A stretch of 51,214 nt of DNA from Candidatus Kapaibacterium sp. Its GTDB lineage: Bacteria; Bacteroidota; Ignavibacteria; Kapaibacteriales; UBA2268. The notes beneath the pieces were generated by a model. That model did not search any database. It was not told where the DNA came from and saw only the letters and a list, made by a program, of their open reading frames with translations. Positions 7,968 to 16,022 of the stretch are shown one piece after another; within the stretch, counting starts at the first letter, position 1, and each line of letters begins with the position of its first letter. The position numbers and the translations under genes were made by a program. Location of the stretch: NCBI GenBank assembly GCA_026418625.1, contig JAOABA010000005.1:1-51214 (forward strand), in the 5' to 3' direction.

Positions 7968-9120
7968 TTTTGTTTATTTTCAATTTATCAAATTGACATT
8001 TGCCGAGACAATAGCCAGATTAGAAAAGAAAACAAGGATATTACTCCCAAAAATCAACCCTTCTTTGGCTTCAAGAATATTTTCATCAGGAAGAAAATAT
8101 TTCTTAAAACTTTTTTATTCTGATGACATAAATTTTAAAATCGAACCTCCGGAATCCTTAAAAAAGAAGCTTTGGGATATTGAATTCCGAAGTGGTCTGT
8201 TCAATGCGGCAGGGATGTTCAAAAATGGAGAAGCTTATTATCTAACATATAAACAGGGTGCTGGTGCATATCTTGCCGGGACCACTACTTCGAATGAAAG
8301 AATTGGTAATATAAAAAATAATATTCTTCATCCATTTGTTGCTTACCCTAATTCCGGTGCTGCTTCAAATTGGATGGGACTCCCAAACTTGGGGAACGAA
8401 AAGGTTGCAAAAGTTATCAGTCAATTTGAAAAATTTCAAGGTTTTCCCATTGGTATTAGTTTATCTCTTGCTCCTCAGATACCTTTTGATTTAGCAATGA
8501 ATGATTTAATAGCTGGAATGGAAATGTTTGATAAAGCAGGGGTGGACTTTATCGAACTTAATGAAAGCTGTCCTAATGTCCCTCATTCTAGTTCTAATAA
8601 ATTTCCTTTGCTTGACTCTCAGATGATTGACAGACTTAGCTTTGTCAGTGAACGCTTTTTGAAAAAAAGGAATAGAAACCTCCCAGTTATCGTAAAATTC
8701 TCTTGCGATACATCTCTCGAACTTTTGCCTGAGCTATTAAGAGTAATTATTGATTCTCATTTCGACGGCGTTAACTTCGGAAACACTTCAACTGATTATG
8801 ATAATTCGAGAGAAATAATATCACTAAAAGATTCTAAACTTTTTGACTACTTTACGACAATATTCGGTGGTGGTATCAGCGGAAAACCTTTAAAAGAAAA
8901 ATCTCTTGCTCTGTCTGCTTTCGCTACTGATTTTGTTTCAAAAATGAATACCAAAAGTGAATTCCACGTAATCAGAACCGGTGGAATATTTGATGAAAAT
9001 GATATTAAAATCTCTTCCAGCTATAATATATTATTGAATCAATGGTTCACCGGATATTTCGAAGCATTCTCTAAATTTGGTCATCATCTTTATGATAAAA
9101 TCTATAAGAAAATTACTTAA
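7960..9120 (+). CDS. dihydroorotate dehydrogenase-like flavoprotein
   Basis: TIM-barrel protein of the dihydroorotate dehydrogenase family. Dihydroorotate dehydrogenase oxidises dihydroorotate to orotate with FMN in pyrimidine synthesis. Visible motifs are FNAAGMFKNG (residues 81-90), PNSGAASNWMGLPNLG (130-145), the active-site loop NESCPNVPH (201-209), VIVKFS with a likely FMN lysine K246, VNFGNTS (271-277), a GGGISGKPL phosphate-loop segment and TGGI near the end. C204 in NESCPN matches the class-1-type catalytic cysteine, yet the roughly 60-residue N-terminal extension looks more like class 2. Translation probably starts at TTG 7960, overlapping the rpoN stop by 8 bases; no in-frame ATG precedes the conserved core. 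It may be the true PyrD or a paralogue. Confidence 0.75.
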   Translation: MYNFVYFQFIKLTFAETIARLEKKTRILLPKINPSLASRIFSSGRKYFLKLFYSDDINFKIEPPESLKKKLWDIEFRSGLFNAAGMFKNGEAYYLTYKQGAGAYLAGTTTSNERIGNIKNNILHPFVAYPNSGAASNWMGLPNLGNEKVAKVISQFEKFQGFPIGISLSLAPQIPFDLAMNDLIAGMEMFDKAGVDFIELNESCPNVPHSSSNKFPLLDSQMIDRLSFVSERFLKKRNRNLPVIVKFSCDTSLELLPELLRVIIDSHFDGVNFGNTSTDYDNSREIISLKDSKLFDYFTTIFGGGISGKPLKEKSLALSAFATDFVSKMNTKSEFHVIRTGGIFDENDIKISSSYNILLNQWFTGYFEAFSKFGHHLYDKIYKKIT

Positions 9121-9192
9121 AAATATTAACTTATGATTAAATAATAACATAAAAATCTTTTTTTCAACGTCTCACATCTTTTATATTGAATA

Positions 9193-9807
9193 ATGAAACC
9201 AATAATATTAATCTTATTTCTTCTAATTTTTAATTCTTCCTTTGCACAAAGGCTTCCGGGTGGGGTTTCTCCTGATGGAGAATATCAAACCGAGAAAAAA
9301 AGAAATAATTTTTATGCCGGTTTTGTAGCAAAAGGAGCTAACTTTTTGAATGACTGGGGACTCGAAATCGGTGGTAAAGTTGGTGCTAATTTAAACAATT
9401 CTGTGGTTTTGGGTATTGGTTTCTATTCACTTCTAACAAGGAATCTAAAGGTTTGGGATAGTTTCAGGTCCCGAAATAACATACTTGTCCTTGGGTATGG
9501 CACTATTGAAACAGAATTTTCACATAAAATTTCTGATAATTTGAGAATCTCATTTAATTTTGCTCCCGGGTTAGGTCGTGCTGATTATCAAAATTTTTCC
9601 GCTTATGGTATTGATAATACATCTTCCGGTGATTGGTTTTTCTTTGTCGAACCCGGTTTAGTTTTGAATTGGAAAGTTTCTGATATATTCTGGCTTGGGA
9701 TTGGTTATCATTATCGGAGCACTTTCGGAGTAAACCTAACAGGTTTGAAAAATTCAGATATTAGCGGCTCCATCCTATCTTTATCAATATCTACTGGTAA
9801 TTTTTAA
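9193..9807 (+). CDS. outer-membrane beta-barrel protein, function unknown
   Basis: A 204-residue exported protein. The signal peptide is MKPIILILFLLIFNSSFAQ, with cleavage after the AQ region. The mature part alternates polar and hydrophobic/aromatic residues in strand-length blocks (NFYAGFVAKG, VVLGIGFYSLL, LRISFNFAPGLG, IFWLGIGYHYRS) and ends in a strand finishing STGNF with a C-terminal aromatic. This suggests a small eight-stranded barrel. No substrate can be named. It stands alone, with a 72-base gap before it and the flagellar promoter region after it. Confidence 0.7.
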   Translation: MKPIILILFLLIFNSSFAQRLPGGVSPDGEYQTEKKRNNFYAGFVAKGANFLNDWGLEIGGKVGANLNNSVVLGIGFYSLLTRNLKVWDSFRSRNNILVLGYGTIETEFSHKISDNLRISFNFAPGLGRADYQNFSAYGIDNTSSGDWFFFVEPGLVLNWKVSDIFWLGIGYHYRSTFGVNLTGLKNSDISGSILSLSISTGNF

Positions 9808-9832
9808 AATAAACCAATCTTTGAAATTAATT

Positions 9833-9851
9833 GACAATATTAACCATTGTC
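9833..9851. promoter_or_regulatory. inverted repeat, candidate activator site upstream of the flagellar promoter
   Basis: GACAAT (9833-9838) and ATTGTC (9846-9851) form a perfect inverted repeat with a 7-base spacer. It lies about 150 bases upstream of the -24/-12 promoter at 9984-9999, a distance normal for sigma-54 enhancer sites. This is the only feature noticed in the 225-base gap besides the promoter. Its function is inferred from position only. Confidence 0.35.
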
Positions 9852-9983
9852 CAAAATTAGTCATTTATTTTTACCTCAATCTTTCTTCTAAATTATCCTT
9901 AAAAAATTAACCCTTTTACTAATTCCATATAAACCAATATATTACAAGATGTCCTCTAAACTTTTGATTACCTAAATTATTAA

Positions 9984-9999
9984 TGGCACATTCATTGTA
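9984..9999 (+). promoter_or_regulatory. sigma-54 (-24/-12) promoter of the flagellar operon
   Basis: TGGCAC (9984-9989), five bases, then TTGTA (9995-9999) matches the sigma-54 consensus TGGCAC-N5-TTGCW with correct spacing. The only core deviation is T for C in the -12 dinucleotide. Transcription would begin near 10010, giving a leader of about 23 bases that contains GAGG (10023-10026) before the ATG at 10033. This fits the presence of rpoN a few kilobases upstream. Confidence 0.65.
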
Positions 10000-10032
10000 A
10001 TAGGACTTTTGTCAAAAAAATCGAGGCTAAAT

Positions 10033-10266
10033 ATGAACGAGTTAACATATTCCCATCTTAGGGATTATAGAAATTACGGCAATTTCTCGGAAGAGAATCA
10101 GATTGATAAGTTGGTTAGACTGGCATTAGAAAGCAATGTCCCTTTTTATAAAAACCCGGTATTGCATAAACAGCTTTCTCAATTCGATTTTTCCGAATCA
10201 ACTGATGATGCTATGAAATTAGTAATTAACGAGATAATCGAATTTGTAAAACTCAAAGACGAATAG
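10033..10266 (+). CDS. small protein of unknown function leading the flagellar operon
   Basis: A 77-residue acidic protein, the first gene after the sigma-54 type promoter and one base before flgF. ATG 10033 is preferred over an in-frame TTG at 10009. GAGG lies 7 bases before the ATG, and the TTG coincides with the predicted transcription start. There is no signal peptide and no cysteine. Predicted helical segments are around residues 18-36 and 53-75. It does not show the C-terminal sigma-28-binding pattern of FlgM, and no family is recognised. Its position suggests a flagellar regulatory or assembly role, which is inference only. Confidence 0.65.
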   Translation: MNELTYSHLRDYRNYGNFSEENQIDKLVRLALESNVPFYKNPVLHKQLSQFDFSESTDDAMKLVINEIIEFVKLKDE

Positions 10267-10267
10267 A

Positions 10268-11050
10268 ATGATTAAGGAAATTTATACGGCTGCGATGGGA
10301 ATGCTGCCCCAACAAACAAAGTTGGAGGTAACGGCTAATAATATTGCTAATGCTTCTACCCCCGGTTTCAAACGTGAATCTGTCTTTGAACGAAACCTAA
10401 TTGATGCTCGTGCTAATTTCTATAATGTTCAGGGCGATGCCGAACAAAATGACCCGCCAATTGGTTCATATACTGATTTCGCACAAGGTGGTTTTACTAA
10501 GACTGATAATCCTCTTGATATTGCTATTGATAATAAAAACGGATTCTTTGTTCTTCAGGACGAGCAAGGTCACGAGTATTTAACAAAATCTGGAAAATTT
10601 CGAATCACAACAGAAGGTCTAGTAGTTACTTCTGATGATAAAATGCTAATGGGAACAAACGGACCTATTAATCTTCAAAATGCTTTAACCAATTCAAAAG
10701 GAGATTATGAAGAGTCCAATAAAATTAACCTTGTAATCACTCAAAATGGCGAAATACAGCTAAATCAAGCTTCGTTGGGAAATCTTAGAATAGTAGAAGT
10801 AAATAATCTCCAATCTTTAGAAAGAGTTTCTAATTCCTGTTTTATTACAACTGATGGAACTGATTTTCGGAACCTCGATAAGGAAGAAATATCAATTAAA
10901 CAAGGTTGGATTGAAGGTTCAAATGTTAACGTTATCAAAGAAATGGTTGAAATGATTGAGGTCCAGCGTATGTTCGAACTTGGTAGCAAGGTTATTCACA
11001 CAAATAACGAAACTTTGGAAATTTCACTAAGAATGTCAAAATTCTATTAA
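10268..11050 (+). CDS. flgF: flagellar basal-body rod protein FlgF
   Basis: A 260-residue axial protein of the rod. The N-terminal Flg_bb_rod motif reads LEVTANNIANASTPGFKRES (about residues 21-40). The central hook-domain segment is NPLDIAIDNKNGFFVL (about 79-94), and the C-terminal helix VIKEMVEMIEVQRMFELGSKVIHTNNE matches the family coiled coil. Adjacent flgG has the same architecture. The more divergent, first-placed paralogue is called FlgF, as in the usual flgF-flgG order. It has no cleavable signal, since export is by the flagellar type III apparatus. Confidence 0.88.
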   Translation: MIKEIYTAAMGMLPQQTKLEVTANNIANASTPGFKRESVFERNLIDARANFYNVQGDAEQNDPPIGSYTDFAQGGFTKTDNPLDIAIDNKNGFFVLQDEQGHEYLTKSGKFRITTEGLVVTSDDKMLMGTNGPINLQNALTNSKGDYEESNKINLVITQNGEIQLNQASLGNLRIVEVNNLQSLERVSNSCFITTDGTDFRNLDKEEISIKQGWIEGSNVNVIKEMVEMIEVQRMFELGSKVIHTNNETLEISLRMSKFY

Positions 11051-11072
11051 AATAAGCAATGAAAGGTCAATT

Positions 11073-11861
11073 ATGGATAAAACATTAAGAACGGCTTCAA
11101 CAGGACTAACTGCTCAACAAAGGTATGTTGAAATAATTGCCAACAACATATCAAACGTTAATACGAGCGGTTTTAAAAAAGTCAGACCTGAATTTCAAGA
11201 TTTACTTTATGAAACATTGATGCCGGCAGGTAACACTCAATATTCTCAATCGCCTCCATTAAATGAAGTCCAAATTGGCTCGGGAACTGAACTAACAGCT
11301 ACAACAAAGATTTTTTCTCAGGGTGACATCAAGCAAACTAACAATCCCCTTGACATTGCAATCAATGGTGATGGTTTCTTTGTTGTAAGAAAGCCAGATA
11401 ATAGTTATGCATTCACTCGTGATGGTTCGTTTCAGCTTGATAGTAAAGGACAGATAGTTACTTCTCAAGGTTACATTCTCGAGCCCGGATTCAATATTCC
11501 TCAGGATGCAGTTGGTATTTCAATCACAAGAGATGGCATCATAAACGCAATTGTTGGTACCAATAATGAAGAGCAACCACTTGGTCAAATTGAATTAGCC
11601 CGATTTGTTAATCCTGCAGGTCTTAAATCCATTGGGGACAACCTTTATGTCGAAACCCCTGCTTCAGGTAGAATGACATTGGAAACACCCGGTTTCAATA
11701 ACACAGGGGAATTAATTCAATCCCATATTGAATCATCCAATGTTGATATTGTAGAAGAGATGATTAATATGATTATTGCCCAACGTTCTTATGAACTAAA
11801 TTCTAAATCAGTCAGAACCGCTGACGAAATTCTTGCTACTGCTGTTAATTTAAGAAGGTGA
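11073..11861 (+). CDS. flgG: flagellar distal rod protein FlgG
   Basis: A 262-residue distal rod protein, exactly the usual FlgG size. It has N-terminal STGLTAQQRYVEIIANNISN with NVNTSGFKK (residues 9-33), the FlgG-type segment ELTATTKIFSQGDIKQTNNP (about 73-92), DIAINGDGFFVV, and C-terminal ESSNVDIVEEMINMIIAQRS before EL. The rod built from it passes through the P and L rings encoded directly downstream. It is 22 bases after flgF and 4 bases before flgA. Confidence 0.95.
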   Translation: MDKTLRTASTGLTAQQRYVEIIANNISNVNTSGFKKVRPEFQDLLYETLMPAGNTQYSQSPPLNEVQIGSGTELTATTKIFSQGDIKQTNNPLDIAINGDGFFVVRKPDNSYAFTRDGSFQLDSKGQIVTSQGYILEPGFNIPQDAVGISITRDGIINAIVGTNNEEQPLGQIELARFVNPAGLKSIGDNLYVETPASGRMTLETPGFNNTGELIQSHIESSNVDIVEEMINMIIAQRSYELNSKSVRTADEILATAVNLRR

Positions 11862-11865
11862 TAAT

Positions 11866-12588
11866 ATGATGAGAAATTTTAAATCAATATTATTTAATTT
11901 AATTTTTGCTTGTATTCTTTCATTAAATACTACTGATTTATTTTCCCGTTCATTTTTCTCAGGTGATAACATTAAAACTGCCTGTATTAACTATGTTTAT
12001 TCTATTATCAACGATGAGATTGAAATCAAGGTAACAGATAAAATTCCCAATCAAAATTTTGAAGAAGATAAAGTTTACGCCAGATTTCAAGGTGATAGGA
12101 ATTCTCTAAAGGGAAACACACATATTATCGTTGAATTTTTAAAAGATGAAAAAATTCTCAAAAGAATTACTGTTCCAGTTAATATAAAAGTTTACAAAAA
12201 ACTACCCGTTGCTGTTAGAAATATTTTTTCTGGCAAACAGATAAAAAATGGGGATTTCGAATTAAAAAAGATTGATGCAACAAATTTAAATTCTGAGGAT
12301 TTAGTTGGCGAAGATGAGATTATCGGTGCAATAGCCAAAAGAAACATCACAAAAGACAATGTCATCCTGAAATCATTCATCCAATCAGGAAACCAAATTA
12401 ATAGAGGCCAAAAAGTTGAGATTAATGTTATATCCGGTGCAGTAAGAATAAGAACTACCGGAACAGCTCTGCAAGATGGTTTAGCCGGTTCAGAAATACG
12501 AGTCAGAAAAGATGACTCAAATGTTATTCTGAATGGTGTTGTTTCGGAAGAAGGGACTGTAGTAATCAATTTATCTGAAAATAAATAA
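11866..12588 (+). CDS. flgA: flagellar P-ring assembly chaperone FlgA
   Basis: Periplasmic chaperone for P-ring polymerisation. The 240-residue protein has a hydrophobic signal segment (residues 7-22). The C-terminal SAF-type domain carries typical FlgA signatures: RNITKDNVILKSF, NRGQKVEINVISGAVRI and TGTALQDGLAGSEIRVR. ATG 11866 is followed at once by a second ATG (11869), so the exact start is uncertain by one codon. It lies between flgG and flgH, as in many flagellar operons. Confidence 0.92.
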   Translation: MMRNFKSILFNLIFACILSLNTTDLFSRSFFSGDNIKTACINYVYSIINDEIEIKVTDKIPNQNFEEDKVYARFQGDRNSLKGNTHIIVEFLKDEKILKRITVPVNIKVYKKLPVAVRNIFSGKQIKNGDFELKKIDATNLNSEDLVGEDEIIGAIAKRNITKDNVILKSFIQSGNQINRGQKVEINVISGAVRIRTTGTALQDGLAGSEIRVRKDDSNVILNGVVSEEGTVVINLSENK

Positions 12589-12597
12589 GTTTATAAA

Positions 12598-13185
12598 ATG
12601 AAAATTAAATTTACTGGCATATTGATATTAGGGATTTTTCTAACATTCGGCACGGAAGCCGGATATGCCCAGTTTCTTCTGAACTCTTCAAGGTCGCTGT
12701 TTTCTGATGTTAAAGCCTTTAAAGCAGGGGATGCTATTATGGTTTATATTATGGAAGATACACAAGCGGATAATTCCGCTTCAACTCAGGAAAACAGGAC
12801 CTCGGAGATTTCAGGTAGTGTTTCGGGTGGTGCCGGTTCAGCAGGTTTCAAAGGCAACGTTGGTTTAGGAACCGGCAATAATTTTCAAGGTAGCGGCTCG
12901 ACCACCCGCAAAGAAAGAATTCGATCGAGGCTTAGTGCAAGGGTTGTCGAACTCGATAGCGTAAGCGGCAATCTGATTATCGAAGGCACAAGAACAACCA
13001 AGATAAATGGTGAAACTCAAAAGATTATTATCAAGGGTTATGTCCGCCCGGTTGATGTTATGCCCGATAATTCAGTATATTCTTATAGCATACTCGATTT
13101 GTCACTCTTCATCGAGGGTGATGGCTCTGTCTCAAAAATTCAGGAACCCGGATTAATTACAAAATTCTTTAGGTTGTTGTTTTAA
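12598..13185 (+). CDS. flgH: flagellar L-ring protein FlgH, non-lipoprotein variant
   Basis: Forms the outer-membrane L ring around the rod. The 195-residue protein has a signal peptide ending AGYAQ and the FlgH core (LFSDVKAFKAGDAIMVYIMED near 34-54, then RLSARVVELDSVSGNLIIEG, RPVDVMPDNSV and LFIEGDGSVS). It ends in a short segment finishing KFFRLLF. In enterobacteria FlgH is a lipoprotein; here the whole protein contains no cysteine, so it cannot be lipidated by the usual route and is probably cleaved by signal peptidase I. It is one base before flgI. Confidence 0.94.
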   Translation: MKIKFTGILILGIFLTFGTEAGYAQFLLNSSRSLFSDVKAFKAGDAIMVYIMEDTQADNSASTQENRTSEISGSVSGGAGSAGFKGNVGLGTGNNFQGSGSTTRKERIRSRLSARVVELDSVSGNLIIEGTRTTKINGETQKIIIKGYVRPVDVMPDNSVYSYSILDLSLFIEGDGSVSKIQEPGLITKFFRLLF

Positions 13186-13186
13186 T

Positions 13187-14299
13187 ATGAAATTAAAGTT
13201 GATAAAAATATTATTTTTCCTCTTTATTTTTTCATTTTCAATCAATATTCTTTATTCTGCAAGAATAAAGGATATAGCCAATATCGAAGGAGTCTCAGGA
13301 GTTCAGGTAATCGGTTATGGTCTTGTAACCGGTTTGAACAACACAGGTGATAACCAGATGAATTCTTTCACCGTTCAATCTGTTTCAAATATGCTGAAAC
13401 GATTTGGACTTACTATTCCACAATCAAATCCGAGGATCCGAAATGTTGCCGCAGTTATGGTAACTGCAACAATACCATCTTTTTCAAAAAGAGGCAGCAA
13501 AATTGATGTTCAGGTTTCTTCGATTGGTGATGCAACCTCTCTTCAAGGTGGCATTCTCTTGATGACTCCCATTGCAACTCAAACAGGTGATATTGTTGGA
13601 ATGGCACAAGGAGCCATTTCAGTAGGTGGTTATGATTATCAGGCGATGGGCTCTAGGGTCTCAAGAAATTTTGTAACAAGCGGTCGAATTCCAAACGGAC
13701 TCATCCTTGAAAAAGCAGTTGATACAGAATTTTTCGGAAATCAGATGCTTCGTGTCATATTAAGGGAGCCTGATTTTACTACCTCAGACCGTGTGGCTGA
13801 AGCAATTAATAAAATAACAGGCTTGGAAAATTCAGCTTTTGCTATTGATGCAGGAACAATTCAGGTGAAATTACCTGCTTCGCTAAAAGATGGCGAATTA
13901 ATACAATATATTTCTAAAATTGAGGCTCAAACAGTTGTTTCTGACCCAACTTCGAAAATCGTAATTAACGAAAGAACCGGAACAGTTGTAGTTGGAGGAA
14001 ATGTTCAATTGCTTCCTTCGGTTGTTGCTCACGGCGGACTTGAAATCACAATTCAAAAGCAGTATATTGTGCCACAACCTGCTCCCTTTACTATTAGACC
14101 GCCAAGACCGGTTGCAACTGCTGAAATTAATACAAATGAACAATTTAATCCTTCTACTCCATTAGTTGTTCAGGGTGCTACAGTTCAAGATATTGCAAAT
14201 GCTCTTAACGCTCTTAGGGTTTCACCAAGAGATTTAATAGCAATTTTTCAAGCATTAAAAGAAGCAGGTTCTATTCAGGGAGAATTAATAATTCAATAG
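13187..14299 (+). CDS. flgI: flagellar P-ring protein FlgI
   Basis: Periplasmic P-ring subunit, 370 residues, the usual length. It has a signal peptide (ending LYSA), then the highly conserved start RIKDIANIEGVSGVQVIGYG with GLVTGLNNTGD (residues 26-57), TIPSFSKRGSKIDVQVSSIGDA, the GGILLMTP region, SKIVINERTGTVVVGG (about 257-272) and the C-terminal VVQGATVQDIANALNALRVS with PRDLIAIFQALKEAGSIQGEL. All landmarks are intact. Confidence 0.97.
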   Translation: MKLKLIKILFFLFIFSFSINILYSARIKDIANIEGVSGVQVIGYGLVTGLNNTGDNQMNSFTVQSVSNMLKRFGLTIPQSNPRIRNVAAVMVTATIPSFSKRGSKIDVQVSSIGDATSLQGGILLMTPIATQTGDIVGMAQGAISVGGYDYQAMGSRVSRNFVTSGRIPNGLILEKAVDTEFFGNQMLRVILREPDFTTSDRVAEAINKITGLENSAFAIDAGTIQVKLPASLKDGELIQYISKIEAQTVVSDPTSKIVINERTGTVVVGGNVQLLPSVVAHGGLEITIQKQYIVPQPAPFTIRPPRPVATAEINTNEQFNPSTPLVVQGATVQDIANALNALRVSPRDLIAIFQALKEAGSIQGELIIQ

Positions 14300-14300
14300 T

Positions 14301-15203
14301 ATGGTGGATTTAATAAATAGCGAAAAGATAAATGTTCAAGAGGGTCTTCTTGAAACAAAATTGAGCAAGCTAAAAAATCTTGCCGATAAAAAGGTTGAAA
14401 ATCTTTCACCAGAGGATAAAGCAAAATTTGCTCAAGCTGCTCGTGGATTCGAGTCTATGTTTATTAATCTTCTCTGGAAAGAAATGAAAAACGCTATGCT
14501 CGATAAAGATTCTGAGGATAGCGAATCATTATCTTTTGGTTCTGATACTTTAGAAACATATACTGATTTATCCTTCTCGGAAGAACTTTCAAAAATTGGT
14601 TCAGGAATTGGTATAGCAGATAAAATTTATGAATTTCTTACTGGAGGTGATAAACTAAGCCCATTAACGGTTACAGTTCCTGATAATTTCCGCAAGGCAA
14701 TTGAAAACAAAATAATGCCTGAGGGAATTGATAACCTTAAAAAAAGCAAAAATTTTGAAAAAATTGAAAAAATTGCAGGAAACTTTATTGAAAGGCTCAA
14801 TACAAGATTGAGCAGTTATGCAAATGCAATAGATAGGGCATCTCAGATTTATAACATTGACAAAAATTTGATTAAGGCTGTAATTGCCGCTGAATCTGCC
14901 GGAAGGAAAGATGCAGTTTCAAAAGCCGGTGCCAAAGGTTTAATGCAACTGATGGATGGAACGGCTTCGGACCTTGGTGTTCGAAATTCATTCGACCCAA
15001 TCGAGAATATTATGGGGGGAGCAAAATACCTTAAAATGATGCTTGATAAATTTGATGACAATGTTGATTTAGCTCTTGCTGCATATAATGCTGGTCCCGG
15101 TAATGTTATAAAACATAAAGGCATTCCGCCATTCGAAGAAACAAGAGCTTATGTTTCGAGAGTGAAGAGATACCACAATATGTTTAATTCTCAATCAGTT
15201 TAA
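14301..15203 (+). CDS. flgJ: FlgJ-type rod-binding protein fused to a lytic transglycosylase
   Basis: A 300-residue bifunctional protein. The N-terminal part (about 35-115) is a rod-binding FlgJ domain, with AKFAQAARGFESMFINLLWK followed by EMKNAM and the SLSFGSDT...YTDL pattern. The C-terminal part (about 175-295) is an SLT goose-lysozyme-like transglycosylase. It has catalytic E198 in AAES, GLMQLM at 213-218, and AAYNAGPGNV at 260-269. It would cap the rod and open peptidoglycan for it. In enterobacterial FlgJ the C-terminal domain is instead an N-acetylglucosaminidase, so this is an alternative domain combination. No signal peptide is seen, consistent with export through the flagellar apparatus. 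Confidence 0.92.
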   Translation: MVDLINSEKINVQEGLLETKLSKLKNLADKKVENLSPEDKAKFAQAARGFESMFINLLWKEMKNAMLDKDSEDSESLSFGSDTLETYTDLSFSEELSKIGSGIGIADKIYEFLTGGDKLSPLTVTVPDNFRKAIENKIMPEGIDNLKKSKNFEKIEKIAGNFIERLNTRLSSYANAIDRASQIYNIDKNLIKAVIAAESAGRKDAVSKAGAKGLMQLMDGTASDLGVRNSFDPIENIMGGAKYLKMMLDKFDDNVDLALAAYNAGPGNVIKHKGIPPFEETRAYVSRVKRYHNMFNSQSV

Positions 15204-15219
15204 TTTTTATGAGATACTT

Positions 15220-15657
15220 ATGGATAATAAATTAATTACATTCTTAGAATACGAAATGAATCACCTTAATGAGCTTCTTGCCTTGGCTGAAAAACAGCAG
15301 GAAGCTTTATTGAAATTTGATATAAATTCTCTGGAAAATATCACATTGAAACAAAATGAAATTTCAAAGAATCTAAAATTGATTGAAGACCAAAGATTAA
15401 ACTACTTGATGGTTAAATTTGGATTGACAAAGAAACAAGCTGCTTCGACTACTATGACTTCACTCGAAAAAATGATTGATTTCGAAAGCTCAGAAAAATT
15501 GAAATTCTTTAAAAAGACAATTAATAATTTATTAGCAAAGTTAAATCAATTCAACTCATTAAATAGAGTATTGGCTCACAGAGCCTTAAATAACGTAACG
15601 TTTATTTTATCCAATTTCTCAAATGGTTCAAGTTTTGTCTGTAATGTTAAAGTATAA
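15220..15657 (+). CDS. flgN: FlgN-like flagellar export chaperone
   Basis: A 145-residue, largely helical protein in the position expected of FlgN, the cytoplasmic chaperone for the hook-filament junction proteins FlgK and FlgL encoded just downstream. The N-terminal pattern ITFLEYEMNHLNELLALAEK, with QQEALLKFDINSLENITLKQ after it, matches the FlgN coiled-coil family: a long helix followed by acidic DxxxLE and the KQ/N pattern. The C-terminal tail is divergent. The assignment rests on this pattern plus gene order. Confidence 0.75.
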   Translation: MDNKLITFLEYEMNHLNELLALAEKQQEALLKFDINSLENITLKQNEISKNLKLIEDQRLNYLMVKFGLTKKQAASTTMTSLEKMIDFESSEKLKFFKKTINNLLAKLNQFNSLNRVLAHRALNNVTFILSNFSNGSSFVCNVKV

Positions 15658-15669
15658 ATAAAGGAATCT

Positions 15670-16008
15670 ATGAATTATCAAGCTTTGCAAAAATCTGAAG
15701 AATTAGTTTTAACTCTAAAAAATTTCAGCGATAACCTGCCTGATGCAGGAATTTACAATATCAGGTCAAAATTAAGTGATTGCCTTAATGATGTTCCCGA
15801 CAAAATAAAAAATGGGTTGAGCCAGACCAAAAAAACTGAAAAAATCAGAAATCTTGTTGGGGTTTTTTCGGCTCTCTCTGAATGTAGAGATTATCTTGAG
15901 TTAATTGATTCTTTAAGATATGCAAACACTGAATCTTTGAAAAAGGAAGTTGACGCTCTCGGTCGTTTGCTTTCAAATGAAAGCCATCCATTAAGATATG
16001 AATATTAG
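15670..16008 (+). CDS. small four-helix-bundle (S23-like) protein in the flagellar operon
   Basis: A 112-residue helical protein between flgN and flgK, where many operons have flgM. It lacks the FlgM sigma-28-binding C-terminus. Its spacing instead resembles the four-helix-bundle S23/TIGR02436 family. A region like LR.QLR.A..SVP.NIAEG is represented by YNIRSKLSDCLNDVPDKIKN (about residues 33-52), and the SL.E....LELA..L segment by FSALSECRDYLELIDSLRY (about 73-91), followed by a final helix. The match is distant and made by eye. Position suggests a cytoplasmic chaperone or regulator of late flagellar export. No function is established. Confidence 0.6.
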   Translation: MNYQALQKSEELVLTLKNFSDNLPDAGIYNIRSKLSDCLNDVPDKIKNGLSQTKKTEKIRNLVGVFSALSECRDYLELIDSLRYANTESLKKEVDALGRLLSNESHPLRYEY

Positions 16009-16022
16009 TAACTGATAAGATT

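Noticed and set aside
15670-16008. Calling this gene flgM because of its position next to flgN
   Set aside because: The C-terminal sigma-28-binding pattern of FlgM is absent and the helix layout differs.
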